64,000 bases of DNA from Rhodosorus marinus (lineage: Eukaryota > Rhodophyta > Stylonematophyceae > Stylonematales > Stylonemataceae): NCBI GenBank assembly GCA_029953675.1, contig JAMWBK010000006.1, positions 2,046,001 to 2,110,000 on the forward strand. The letters run 5' to 3'. The position numbers were made by a program, and so were the translations under genes. Shown in pieces: positions 54,172 through 63,601 of this stretch. The notes under the pieces are model-generated. The model made no database searches. It had not been told where the DNA came from and saw nothing but the letters and a program-made list of their open reading frames with translations. Numbering within the stretch: position 1 is the first letter of the stretch; each line of letters begins with the position of its first letter.

Positions 54172-55161
54172 ATGGATTCCGTAATGAATTACGCCAAAGA
54201 GGCAGCGACTTTCTTTGGTGAGGCGGGTGCAGACTGGAGATTCACGCCCGGCGTGACACCGTTTTCGAGCACGTGGATTCCGGTGTCGACTGTGCTGGGT
54301 TACTTCCTGCTGATCCACTTTCTGCAGCAGAAGATGGAGCTGAAGAAGCCGTTTCAGATGCGCGGTCTGCTCATTGCGCACAACGCGTTTCTCTGTCTCG
54401 CGTCCCTGGGTCTGTTCATTTGGCTGTTGGGTACAATTATCTACAGGACCTTCGACCAGGACGCTAATGCTCACTATTTACTCTGTTCTGAGAAAATGCA
54501 CAACAACGGGAGCCTTCATATAATATACTGGCTGAACAATTTGACCAAGTACTGGGAGCTGCTCGATACAGTGTTCTTGGTGCTGAGGAAAAAGCCAGTC
54601 CTGTTCCTTCACGAATATCACCATGGGGCAACGCTGCTCCTGACGTGGTCCCAGCAGAAAGAGCATAGCACTGTGCAGTGGGTCCCTATTCTCCTCAACC
54701 TTGGTGTTCATATCGTGATGTACTACTACTATACCTTGTCGGCGGCGAAGATCCGTACGTCTTGCCCGAACGCGGTACCAGGAAAAGCCGATCTCATACA
54801 AGCTGCTAAACATTCCCGTTTTTGCTTCACTTAACCTTGCAGACGTATGGTGGAAGAAATATCTGACAACTTTGCAGATCGTTCAGTTCGTTGTAGGAGT
54901 CGGTGCTTGCTCTTACTGCTACGGCAAATATTTGCTAAACGGCTTTGACTACAGCCTGTACGTTGAACTTAAAAAATCAAGCTCTGCGGTTGCTCGGAAA
55001 TGGAGTTGCTCATCTATTTGCTCTCTTTTAATCGCAGGTGCTACGGGACTGATGCTGGAGCTGTCACTGGCATTGCAATCTTGGTCTCATACTTGCTCCT
55101 GTTCGTTCGATTCTACTTCCAGACATACACTGCAAAGGGTTCGAAGCAAAAAGTTAACTAG
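54172..55161 (+). CDS. ELO: ELO-family fatty acid elongase
   Basis: Condensing enzyme (3-ketoacyl-CoA synthase) of very-long-chain or polyunsaturated acyl elongation, in the ER membrane. It starts MDSVMNYAKEAATFFGEAGA. Family motifs in order: NNLTKYWELLDTVFLVLRKK (the KxxExxDT box), FLHEYHHGATLLLTW (the HxxHH histidine box) and LLNLGVHIVMYYYYTLSAAK. After two introns come FVVGVGACSYCYGKYLLNG and YGTDAGAVTGIAILVSYLLL, with the tail YTAKGSKQKVN, TAG at 55159-55161. About six to seven hydrophobic segments are visible. The Lys-rich tail fits an ER-retention signal. The GTACGT...TTGCAG and GTACGT...ATCGCAG introns join in phase. All catalytic motifs are intact. Substrate preference cannot be told from sequence alone. 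Confidence 0.94.
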
Positions 55162-55602
55162 GTTGTTCCTGTCTTCGATGAGCTTTATTCATAAATCGAT
55201 TAAGCGGAATGGTTTGTCGGGTTTCCAGCACCTATGCTAGCACTATCTAGGTTGAACGCAGACTAAATCGTATCTGCGTTGAATGGAATATGTGGTAGTA
55301 AACAAATGGTCGGAATGCTTTTTCGGAGTTCCGATAGCTTTAAAACACTTTGTCAAAGTTACTTTTATTGTTAGCGATATGCGCATCCATGAGGATGCGG
55401 TCGTTATCTCCCCGTTCCAACCTGTGCACAAGCTGCTCGCGCCTACGTAAATATGCTTCAGTCCATCACTGGTGTTGTTAATATCCTGTCTATCACACAA
55501 ACTCATACAGCCGGAGACCCCGGTTTGTCAATCCCCTCCACACCCACCCCAAGAAAACCCTACTGCTAGGTCATCGTCGTTGGAGCGTCGACGACGAGCA
55601 GT
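55162..55602. terminator. Convergent 3' region
   Basis: Interval between the converging elongase and HEAT-protein genes. No gene is supported; it should hold both polyadenylation sites. Confidence 0.35.
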
Positions 55603-57336
55603 TCAGCACCCCCCCTCCTCCAGTAGACGCGCCCGACTGGCAATAGCAGTCTCTACCACTTCTCCATCATCATCCTCCACAAGTCTGCTCAGAATGACCA
55701 GACTCTGGCTGTCCGCTAGAAATCCCAGAGCAGCAGCGGTTCGAAGTCGAACCTTGACCTCACTGCTTCTGCTCATCATGTCCAAAAGTGGTATTGCTTC
55801 CGCGTTGCCGACAAAACCCAACGAAGTGATGGCGTGGCACTGTACAGCAAGTGCGTCTGGTGGCCTCAGTCCCTCCGCAAACGGTACCCCGTCTTTTAAA
55901 CAAAGCGATGCCGCGAGCACGTCATAAGCTCGCTTGTCGTTCACCGCGTAAGAACCAAGAGCGATCGCTGCGGATACCCTGACAATCCAGTGCGTGTCGT
56001 TCTGAAAAGCAACGATAGTCGCCAGAACACTGGCCTCCATCTCCCCACATTCAACCAAGGCCGAGCACGCGGAAGAACGTACGTTCTGATCGGGATCTCC
56101 CAGCAGTACTGAAGCCAAAACGGTTGGATTATGTGACACGAGGTTGAGCACCGACGCACGTACCCTTTGAGAGGGATCATTCAGCGCCCCAGCTTGGTTA
56201 ACAGCCTCCTCCTTAAGCCCCCTGGGAAAACTTCTCAACCGAATGGCCGCAATAGCTCTTTCGTCCTCAATCGTACCGTCCTTGAGATGTTCACAGAGCG
56301 CTTTGTACGCTGCTTGACGAGCGGGGCTCATTCGCTGAAATTCGGCCTCGGCTTCCTTGTGGATAAGTGGCAATGTCCTGTCCGCTCTAGATGGCGGATG
56401 AGCCTGCTCAAAGCTTCGCTCAAGCAGTTCCCGAATCGTATAATTCATTGACGGAGTTTCATTGTTCGTTCCGTTTTGGGCTTCATCAGGGTCCTGCACA
56501 ACTTCGGCGGATTGCAGGGCCTCCTCCGCAGCGAAGCAGGTAAGCGGATTCTCACTGTTTGCCATTTCCCTCAAAACCGTCACCACCTTCGGATAGCTGG
56601 TAAAACTCCCTAGCGCCTGCGCCAGGCTTTGCTCCACAACGACATCGACCTTGCCCACGAGGTGCAGAAGATGCGGGATTGCGGAAGGATCTCGGAGCTC
56701 TCCTATAGAGTTGATGGAGCGCTGAACAAGCATGCTAATATTCGAACCCAAAGCGTCAATCAACAAAGGGAGTGCCTTGGTATCTCCCAGGTTCCCTAGT
56801 GCTGCCAAGACCGCGTATTGTACTGCCCATTCTGTTTCTTCGTAAAAAGCTCGTCGGAGAGCCTCAAAAGACCCTTCATGTTTAAGCTCCCCGAGCCCCG
56901 TTGCAGCAGCGGAGCGAATCCCAAGGTCGTACTCATTAGACGATAGCCTGTCGCAAAGTATTTTCACGCACTTGTCCGTGGACTCGGGATTCTTCCTCGC
57001 AAACTGCGCTAGCATAACAGTTGCGGTCGCTTCCACAATTTCGTTCTCGCTCTTGTCCATGATAAGCATGAGGAGTTCCAGTTCCTTCGTGGGACTTATA
57101 CTCCTCGTAAGCGTCAGCGCCTTCCGCTCAGACTCAGCTGTCCCCATCTCCATAAGCCCCATGGCCTCTTCAATGATTTCCTCCTCACTCTTTTGATCCT
57201 CACCCGTTGCCTCCTCCATACGAACACTGTGCACCATTCGACCTCTAGGTCCACAACGGTGACTTCTTCTTCTACAAACCTCCCCTGCCTCCCCTCGCCT
57301 CGAAACAAAACTAGTACCAAGTCCTATGAACGCCAT
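55603..57336 (-). CDS. HEAT-repeat protein of phycobilisome-lyase type, plastid-targeted
   Basis: A single 577-codon exon. It starts MAFIGLGTSFVSRRGEAGEV, a Phe-bearing transit-peptide-like start, then an acidic linker. Two blocks of HEAT repeats follow. The first (about residues 85-270) has RSAAATGLGELKHEGSFEAL, WAVQYAVLAALGNLGDTKAL and VQRSINSIGELRDPSAIPHL; the second (about 385-575) has VRSSACSALVECGEMEAS, WIVRVSAAIALGSYAVNDKR and VRLRTAAALGFLADSQSLVI. This repeat type (WxVRxxAAxALG) is that of the cyanobacterial phycobilin lyase/NblB/IaiH group. A role in phycobilisome assembly or turnover, or in plastid iron-sulphur handling, is inferred only. It lacks introns, unlike its neighbours. Confidence 0.82.
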   Translation of the reverse strand: MAFIGLGTSFVSRRGEAGEVCRRRSHRCGPRGRMVHSVRMEEATGEDQKSEEEIIEEAMGLMEMGTAESERKALTLTRSISPTKELELLMLIMDKSENEIVEATATVMLAQFARKNPESTDKCVKILCDRLSSNEYDLGIRSAAATGLGELKHEGSFEALRRAFYEETEWAVQYAVLAALGNLGDTKALPLLIDALGSNISMLVQRSINSIGELRDPSAIPHLLHLVGKVDVVVEQSLAQALGSFTSYPKVVTVLREMANSENPLTCFAAEEALQSAEVVQDPDEAQNGTNNETPSMNYTIRELLERSFEQAHPPSRADRTLPLIHKEAEAEFQRMSPARQAAYKALCEHLKDGTIEDERAIAAIRLRSFPRGLKEEAVNQAGALNDPSQRVRASVLNLVSHNPTVLASVLLGDPDQNVRSSACSALVECGEMEASVLATIVAFQNDTHWIVRVSAAIALGSYAVNDKRAYDVLAASLCLKDGVPFAEGLRPPDALAVQCHAITSLGFVGNAEAIPLLDMMSRSSEVKVRLRTAAALGFLADSQSLVILSRLVEDDDGEVVETAIASRARLLEEGGC

Positions 57337-59340
57337 CTTGATTTATTTCTCGTCCTTACTATCTCTTCTCAGTCTTCACTTCCTCCTCCTACCAGCCTCT
57401 ACTGTCCTCCCCCCCCCCCGTACCCCATTCTTAACATCCATCCAGTCTCAGTTCCTTATAAAACCTCAATACTCCATTCATCACCACAAATCTCACCAGT
57501 AGTGAGAACCGATGCTTCTACCAGAGAGGAGAATGCCATTGATGGGGATGAACTATTTCTTGTCGGGTTTGGAATTGTTTGTTGCAAGAAAATTGGGGAA
57601 AATGTTCTGAGTTGATGGATTGACGTACAGATACATCGGGCCCAGTGCGCTGAGCTGGCTCTGGGTGTTGTTGCGTATGGGTTGCAGGGATGAGAAGTTG
57701 GGATTGATGGTTGCTGAGTGGGTTTGCCAATGAACGCCACGAATCTTTTGCTTGAAGAGAGCTTAAGTCCTTTACTGCTCTTGACCTCCTATACAGCTGA
57801 AGTGGATGGATGCGTTAGAACTTGGCCAGTACCATCCATCACCTTTTTACAAGCAGTCAGCATATCCGTCAGCTAAGGCATCAGTCCCCAACAAGACGAG
57901 TTTAGAACTTGAAAATGCTCACCCAGGCCAGAGTCCACGAGGCATCTCTAGAAAGCTCTCCACCCCGAAAACTCGGACCAGGCCAGAAGCCTTTGCTGCG
58001 ACCCAGAATCCGGCCACCTTCCCTTCCAATGAACCATCCAGGGGGCAAGCCACAAGATGAAAGCTGGTCTGGAAACCTTCAACTATGAGTATTGTGAATC
58101 CAGAGAACGACCGCCGAAGACAAATTTACTCAGCCGATTGAGAGCCGATGTCTGTAGACGCCCATCCCCTTCCATGCCCATGTCCCACACTCCCTGTCCC
58201 TATCCCTGTCCCATCAATTCCGAACAGCAAACGAATGAGAGCAAAAAAAAACAATTTCCGAAAAAAGAAATCAAAACTAAATTTAAAAACAAAACAAAAA
58301 AGCCATATCGATCAATTTCGTTGAGAAAAAGACCAAACATCTTCTCGCACGTATAGAAAAATCAAAAAATTATATTCTAATTAATAATCTCCCTGTCAAT
58401 CTAAAACAGTTATTGATTTGTTTTCGTATTACTGTGGATGGGATGTGGACACAGAGTATAAGAAAAAAAAGTCTTCGGACGGCGTTTGAAGGGCTGAGAT
58501 TGTGCGTGAGCGCACGCACGCTATGGACCATGAAAATAAGAATAAAATGCAGGTATGATCAAAGAACCCCAAGTTTTTATTACAATTTAAAAAATACGAA
58601 TCAAAATAATGAATATTTTGAGAGCAGGCTGAACAAATATTTTAAAACTTTATGAACTTGTAGTTTTGTTTGACAATTAAAAAAAGAAGAATCAAAATAA
58701 TGAACATTTTTGAGCAGAGGTTGAAAAAGTATTTTAAAAGTTTATGAGGTTGTAGACTTGGTTTTTCGTGTTTTTTTTTTTTTTCTGTGTTGTTTCCTTC
58801 GGAGGGACATAGTTTTTTAATTTTTTTTATCGTGGCCCAATAATTTGCGTTGCTAGACGTGCTTTTCGGGGAAAAGGAGGTAGGGAGGCGAATGTTTACT
58901 ACACGCTTTCGGTATTGTAATGAGTTGCCTATTCCTTGGACTCGGAAGTAGAAAATAAATAAAATATTTTTAGGGAGCGTTGTTTTTTAAGGATTATTTA
59001 GCGGATCGGCTCCATATGGCGCTTGGGCCATGTTTTTTTGTTTTTTTTAGGTGAACATTGGATCGAGTGTGAAAATGGGAAGTATCGGAAGGTGGTCTCG
59101 GACGGCGTTTGGTTTTGAAAGAGGGTGTGTGGTATGCTAGGCGTTTGGGGTGGGGGGTGAAAGTCTTCTTAGAGGTGAAGGTGAAGGGAGCTGGATGAGG
59201 TAAATTTCTCTGATGAGGAGAGGATTTGTTTAGTTCTCTAACGTTTCTGTTGGGTTGCGTGTTTGTTGGAACGTTTTTTTCGGTGGGGGTGGGGTCGGGG
59301 GCCGTTCGTGTGCTTTGCTTTTTTGCTTCGTCCGGGAGAG
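57337..59340. other. Long intergenic region with repeats and AT-rich DNA
   Basis: 57337-57480 is C/T-rich with a C run near 57410 (5' region of the HEAT gene). A + frame at 57806-58060 (MDALELGQYHPSPFYKQSAY, Pro/Ser/Thr-rich, 84 codons) is possibly coding but has no motif. A minus frame at 57456-57740 begins MAFIGKP, probably by chance. 58230-58830 is extremely AT-rich and holds a tandem duplication. 59030-59340 is G/T-rich and leads into the MBOAT gene start. Confidence 0.5.
58583..58764. repeat. Tandem duplication, period 91, AT-rich
   Basis: Two units, 58583-58673 and 58674-58764, share ATCAAAATAATGAAYATTTT, the segment GAGCAG.GGYTGAA and TATTTTAAAASTTTATGA. Identity is roughly 80 percent by eye. 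Both ends are T-rich. Confidence 0.75.
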
Positions 59341-61540
59341 ATGACAGCGACAGATGTAATTATGCAGGCATTCAATGAGTTCGGGCGGGTTCTGGAGCTT
59401 GTTGGCTCAGTGCCAGCTGCTGCGGTGGTCCCAGCGTAAGTACCGTGTACGGCTGAGTTATGGTTTCTTGGTTAACCAACTGTGGCTGACCAGTTATGGT
59501 TTCTTACTCTGCGGTCTAAAATCAGCGGCCTAAAGACGATGGTAGCCGATCTGAGTGGTGTGGTCGGAATCTCAGCTGGCGAAATCAAAATGTTTCTGTG
59601 TCTGATGCTCGTGAGTTGGATTTTCTGAATTTGCTTCTCACAATCGGGATTCTGTGTATGATGCTCATTTCCGATGCCAACAACTCATACTCGTAGGCCT
59701 ATCCTCTTGGTGTTGTCTGGAGACACCTCCCAACCCCGACTGCAAAGTAAGTCCTCCTTGCTGAAACTGCTGGTTCGCGTTAATTAATCTGATTCACAAA
59801 GCTCGTTGCATGAAACAGGCACATGTTTTCGACCGTTGTAGGCCTTTATATGCTTATGTTCGTCTATGGTTTTCAATGGATTCATGTAGTCATCTGTGCC
59901 TCCATTGCATATTTGATAATGAAAGTCGGGGGACCGAACAGTCGCCATATCACAGCCGCAGTAGTACTGTTGTACCTGGCATGCATGCACATCTATCGTC
60001 AGATAATAGACTATCTTGGATGGACTATTGACGTCACGTTTGCTCTAATGGTCGTGACTCAAAAGCTGCATGGGCTTGCCTTCAATTACTACGGTAAATT
60101 GCTTTGCTTAACCTCACCCCTTGGCACTTTTTCGAAGGGTATCTGAAGTTGTCGTTCTTCCCGTGGTCAGATGGCAACTGCGAGAACCCTACCGATGATC
60201 AAAAGGCTCTGTCGACGGAAAAACTCCCTTCATTGTTGGAGTTCTTCTCCTTTTTGCTTTTCCCATCTGGAGTTATCATGGGGCCGTGTGTGGAGTTCAC
60301 TGATTACATGAAATTCGCGAATGGCGAAGTAGAGATCCCGGTATGAATTACGACCACAATTCGTTTTCTCCCGTCTGATTCGTTGCAGCTGATGAAAAGC
60401 ATTGCTGTCGCCCACAGTCTCCTTATCTGGCAGGTTTGAGGCGCGCTGGCATGGGAATCTTCTACTTTGGTTTGAGCCAGGTTATTTCCTCGTACTATCC
60501 GACGCAAGCTCTGCTATCCGATGAAAAGTTCCTCACTTCGGGAAATGTGTTGACGAGGTTTGGAATTCAACTGATCGCGCTTATCGGATATCGAACGAGA
60601 TACTATTTCGCGTGGAAGTTTTCTGAGGGTGCAATGATTCTCAGCGGCATTGGTGCGAACAGCTTACAAAGAACAGTCGACAGAGAGCATGCGCGGAACC
60701 TAACCCCTTTGGATAATCTCCGCTGACTAGGTTTCAACGGCATTGACAAGGACTCTGGCAAGTATAGGTGGGACAGAGTCGAAGCGATTGATGTTCGTGG
60801 TTTCGACTTTGGACAGTCCTTGAGGCAATCCGCTGCGGCATGGAACAAAACAACCAATCTCTGGCTCAAGAGATATACATATGAGAGGTGCAAACTAATC
60901 AATCCACGGGGAGAGGCCCTCCAAAGGGAATATTTCTTTCCGTCACTAATTAATCTGCTCTTAATCACTGTTGCTTGCAGGGTTCCGTCCCCGCTGAATT
61001 TGTACTTCGCGTACTTCGTGTCAGCCTTTTGGCACGGGTTTTACCCAGGCTATTACATGTTCTTCATGTCAATGGCCGTGGGTACAGCAGTTCACAGGAA
61101 GGTGAGATCCAACTGGAAATAATTTTGATACCCTGGTGATAGTGTTTTACTCATGACCCTGCCTGGCGTGCTTTGAAACAGATTCGCCGCAACGTCCGCC
61201 CTTGGTTCCTCGCCGAAGACGGAAAAAGCCCTGGCAAGTACAAGGGCGTGTACGACTTCTTTTCGTTTGTCTTAACTCATTGCACGTTGATGTACTTCAT
61301 CATCTCCTTCGTGATGCTCTCATGGGAGGCGTCTATTCGCGTTTACCAATCGCAATACTTCATTGGTAATGTCCCGCTTTCCCGCTCACTGTCTTGAGTG
61401 CAAGCGTTTTTTGACTGGTTTCTTTGATCCCGTTCATTGTTTTGATAGGACACATCCTGGCCGTTGTGTTGTACATTGTGCTTTCCTTGGGCATCATCCG
61501 ACCGCCGAAGGGAACAACGGTGGAGAAGAAGACCCAGTAA
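59341..61540 (+). CDS. LPCAT: MBOAT lysophospholipid acyltransferase
   Basis: Multi-pass ER enzyme that acylates lysophospholipids (Lands cycle). It starts MTATDVIMQAFNEFGRVLEL. Exons give AYPLGVVWRHLPTPTAK, HMFSTVVGLYMLMFVYGFQW, MHIYRQIIDYLGWTIDVTFA and VTQKLHGLAFNYYD. The family signature LLFPSGVIMGPCVEFTDYM is followed by YYFAWKFSEGAMILSGIGFN, AAAWNKTTNLWLKRYTYERV (with the conserved Asn region) and VSAFWHGFYPGYYMFF (with the catalytic His). The end is PPKGTTVEKKTQ, TAA at 61538-61540; the Lys-rich tail could retain it in the ER. About nine short introns. The order matches the plant LPLAT1/2 and animal LPCAT3/MBOAT5 branch. Both active-site regions are intact. Preference for PC, PE or PS acceptors cannot be told. 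Confidence 0.94.
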
Positions 61541-61923
61541 GAGCTATATCTTGTCGGTCCTTGTTTCAAGGGCCCCGAGTTTTTCTCCACATAATTCCTG
61601 TGGCGAGCTGCAACCGTGGAGCACAGTTCGTACGTTGATATATGACCGAACCCGTTGAGCTTTATAATATATATAAGACATAGTGACAGGAACCTGTCTA
61701 GTTTGCGGATTAAACGACCAAGTGTGTGAGACCTATCGGGTGCCCACCGGTGCGCGATGGAACGTGGTCGAGCTCAACTAACTCTAACAGGACACAGGCG
61801 CGAGATCAAGTACAGCATTCAGCAGGAAGCTGTGTCTGCCAACACGCATAGAGAACCACATAGCAAAGGTCGTGATTGGGATCAGTGTCAAGTCCAACTC
61901 TTCGCCTCCCCAATCTTCTAGGC
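61541..61923. terminator. Convergent 3' region
   Basis: Lies between the converging MBOAT and S26-like genes. An AT-rich TATAATATATATAAG stretch near 61660 may serve polyadenylation. No gene seen. Confidence 0.35.
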
Positions 61924-62728
61924 TTAGGTTCCGTAGAGCTTCTCTTCGTTGCTCAAGATTATTGAGTCTGAAAGCCAGGCGTTTGAACTATTCTGTACCC
62001 GGTCGTGATCTTTTGCACCTCGAACTCTGTATAGTACTCTTCCAACGATGTTGTCCTCGTGGACTGGGCCGAATTGTCGACTGAAAGTGAAGCCACTTAC
62101 GAATTAGTTCCCATCTGAAACGCTCGCTAGACCAGAATCTGAAACGCTCGCTAGACCAGAATCTGAAATGCTTTCAATGCTTGGCTTCACATCGCACCTG
62201 TCTGGTTCCTTGCTTAGTTTATTGTCCCGTAGGACCCAGTATTCGTTATTCAAGGTGTAACTCTCCAGATCCGGGTCATCGGACACCATTTCGTCTCCGT
62301 GTACTGCCATAATCCTTCTTACGTATTTCCTATCTTCCTTTGTCGGATCTCTCACAACGACGACATCGCCCTTAAATACTCGAGTATTGGGCATTTTCAT
62401 TCTCCGAATAATTAGCTGAAGGAGGTGATCAGGGGAAAAAGCGAAATAGCAAAATCCAGCAACGCTTTCAGCATCAACGTGAAGTGACCGGAAGTCAACA
62501 CATGAGCACTATGTGTACCTTGTCCCCGCTCTCCCCATGTTTGATGCGGGGGTTGAGAGTAGGCGACATTGAATTCCCCTTCATGACACTTAAAAACGTG
62601 AGTGGTCTCTCCATATCCTCCTCGATCGTTTTCACCAGCGCCCAGAAGTTCTCGGGATTCGGCTTTTGGTAGGCGACGCTCCTAGCCGAGGCCATTACTC
62701 TCAATGCCCAGTATCCTAAAGAAGTCAT
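61924..62728 (-). CDS. S26 (signal/IMP) peptidase-like protein with Arg at the Lys position
   Basis: Three exons, read leftward from the ATG at 62728 (MTSLGYWALRVMASARSVAY). Exon 1 ends MKGNSMSPTLN...GDK, with the S26 box holding the Ser nucleophile before MSPT. Exon 2 gives RVFKGDVVVVRDPTKEDRKY, then VRRIMAVHGDEMVSDD and EYWVLRDN, to a donor at 62197. Exon 3 (62080-61924) joins in phase as KEPDSRQFGPVHEDNIVGRV, then LYRVRGAKDHD, ending KLYGT, TAA. Box order is that of mitochondrial inner-membrane peptidases, and DSRQFGPV fits their C-terminal motif. At the general-base Lys position the sequence has Arg (YVRRI in place of the usual KR). This YxVRRxxAVxGxEM form also occurs, as I recall it, in a plant subfamily of S26-like proteins. 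Activity is therefore doubtful. Confidence 0.85.
62110..62170. repeat. 24-base tandem repeat inside an intron
   Basis: The unit CTGAAACGCTCGCTAGACCAGAAT occurs twice in full and begins a third time (CTGAAATGCT). It lies within intron 2 (62081-62197) of the S26-like gene. Because the unit is a multiple of three, it reads through as SVSDSGLA repeats if the intron is retained, up to a stop at 62104. Confidence 0.8.
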
Positions 62729-63160
62729 GCCTCATCCAGAAACAAAAAGAAACATAAGCTCTCCAAAATCAACGCAAACGAATAAAATAGACAAACGAAA
62801 GAGCACTTCGTTTCCCCTCGAAGAGTTCTAAACCGTTTCGGTATTCTATCCACCAAGCCACCCTCCCCTCTCCAGAAGAATGTGGGACGTCCCATTGAGT
62901 GTCTCACACCAAGTGAACCGTTTCCAGCCTGGGAGCCTTGGATCCATTGGAGTAGGATCTCTACAGTGGCTTTGAGGTATCTAAAGACATCTTTGGAGCC
63001 ACGAAGAGTCGTACAAACGTTCAATCCCATCCCACATAGATGTGCGCGCAGGATCGCGATACTGGTTTACTCTGATAGCTAACCGCTGTAGAGTTTGACG
63101 AGGACCGCTCCTCCTTGAGCTCGCTCGAAGCACTGGAGCGACTCTTGAAGTTTTACGTGG
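62729..63160. other. Upstream of the S26-like gene, unresolved
   Basis: Contains the S26-like promoter side. Minus-strand frames here (62725-63030) include ATVEILLQWIQGSQAGNGSL but lack an obvious start or family; they may be 3' exons of the unresolved gene to the right. Confidence 0.3.
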
Positions 63161-63161
63161 G

Positions 63162-63601
63162 TTAATTGCTTATACTATGCTCCGTTTTCTGCCTGTATTT
63201 GAACATGATTGTGCCTCGACTGCCACTGAGGGCGAACCTGGCGTTAAACTGACAAATGCTCCGAGGTTGTTGAAGTAGCGATCTGACCACCATATCAGTA
63301 CAGTCATACAGGGCGAGCGGAATCTGTAAGGAACGGTCACAATGGACAACGCAAAAAAACCCTGACCTTCGAATAGGCGCACAATCCAGCCGGATCGCAA
63401 GATCGCTTCGGCCACGGATGCACAAGAGATGAACAATAAACGCAGCGGATTCGTGCACCGGAGAGTCGAATTATAGGTCTTTTATCTTTTTCATTGAAGA
63501 GCCTGTTGCACAGAGCCGCAAAGCCTCGCCAAGGAGGGAGCTGATCGCCTCGAAACCGAAGCGTTTCGTTTTTCGGAATAAGCACCGCCCATGAACAGCG
63601 G
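63162..63601 (-). CDS. Unresolved gene, several overlapping frames
   Basis: Three overlapping minus-strand frames look partly coding: 63337-63585 (RFRGDQLPPWRGFAALCNRL), 63170-63436 (SVAEAILRSGWIVRLFEGQG) and 63162-63458 (PLALYDCTDMVVRSLLQQPR, ending EHSISN). An intron with GTCAGGG donor and CCTTACAG acceptor (about 63376-63334) could link parts. A possible start ATG is at 63592 (MGGAYSEKRNASVSRRSA). No family recognised. Confidence 0.3.

Noticed and set aside
57456-57740. Minus-strand frame beginning MAFIGKP as another plastid-targeted protein
   Set aside because: The similar start is suggestive, but the rest is Pro/Ser/Thr low-complexity in C-rich DNA upstream of the HEAT gene, with no motif.
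62104-62195. SVSDSGLA repeats as the true C-terminus of the S26-like protein
   Set aside because: A donor at 62197 and acceptor at 62081 give KEPD-SRQFGPV in phase, a conserved family end, so the repeat is intronic.
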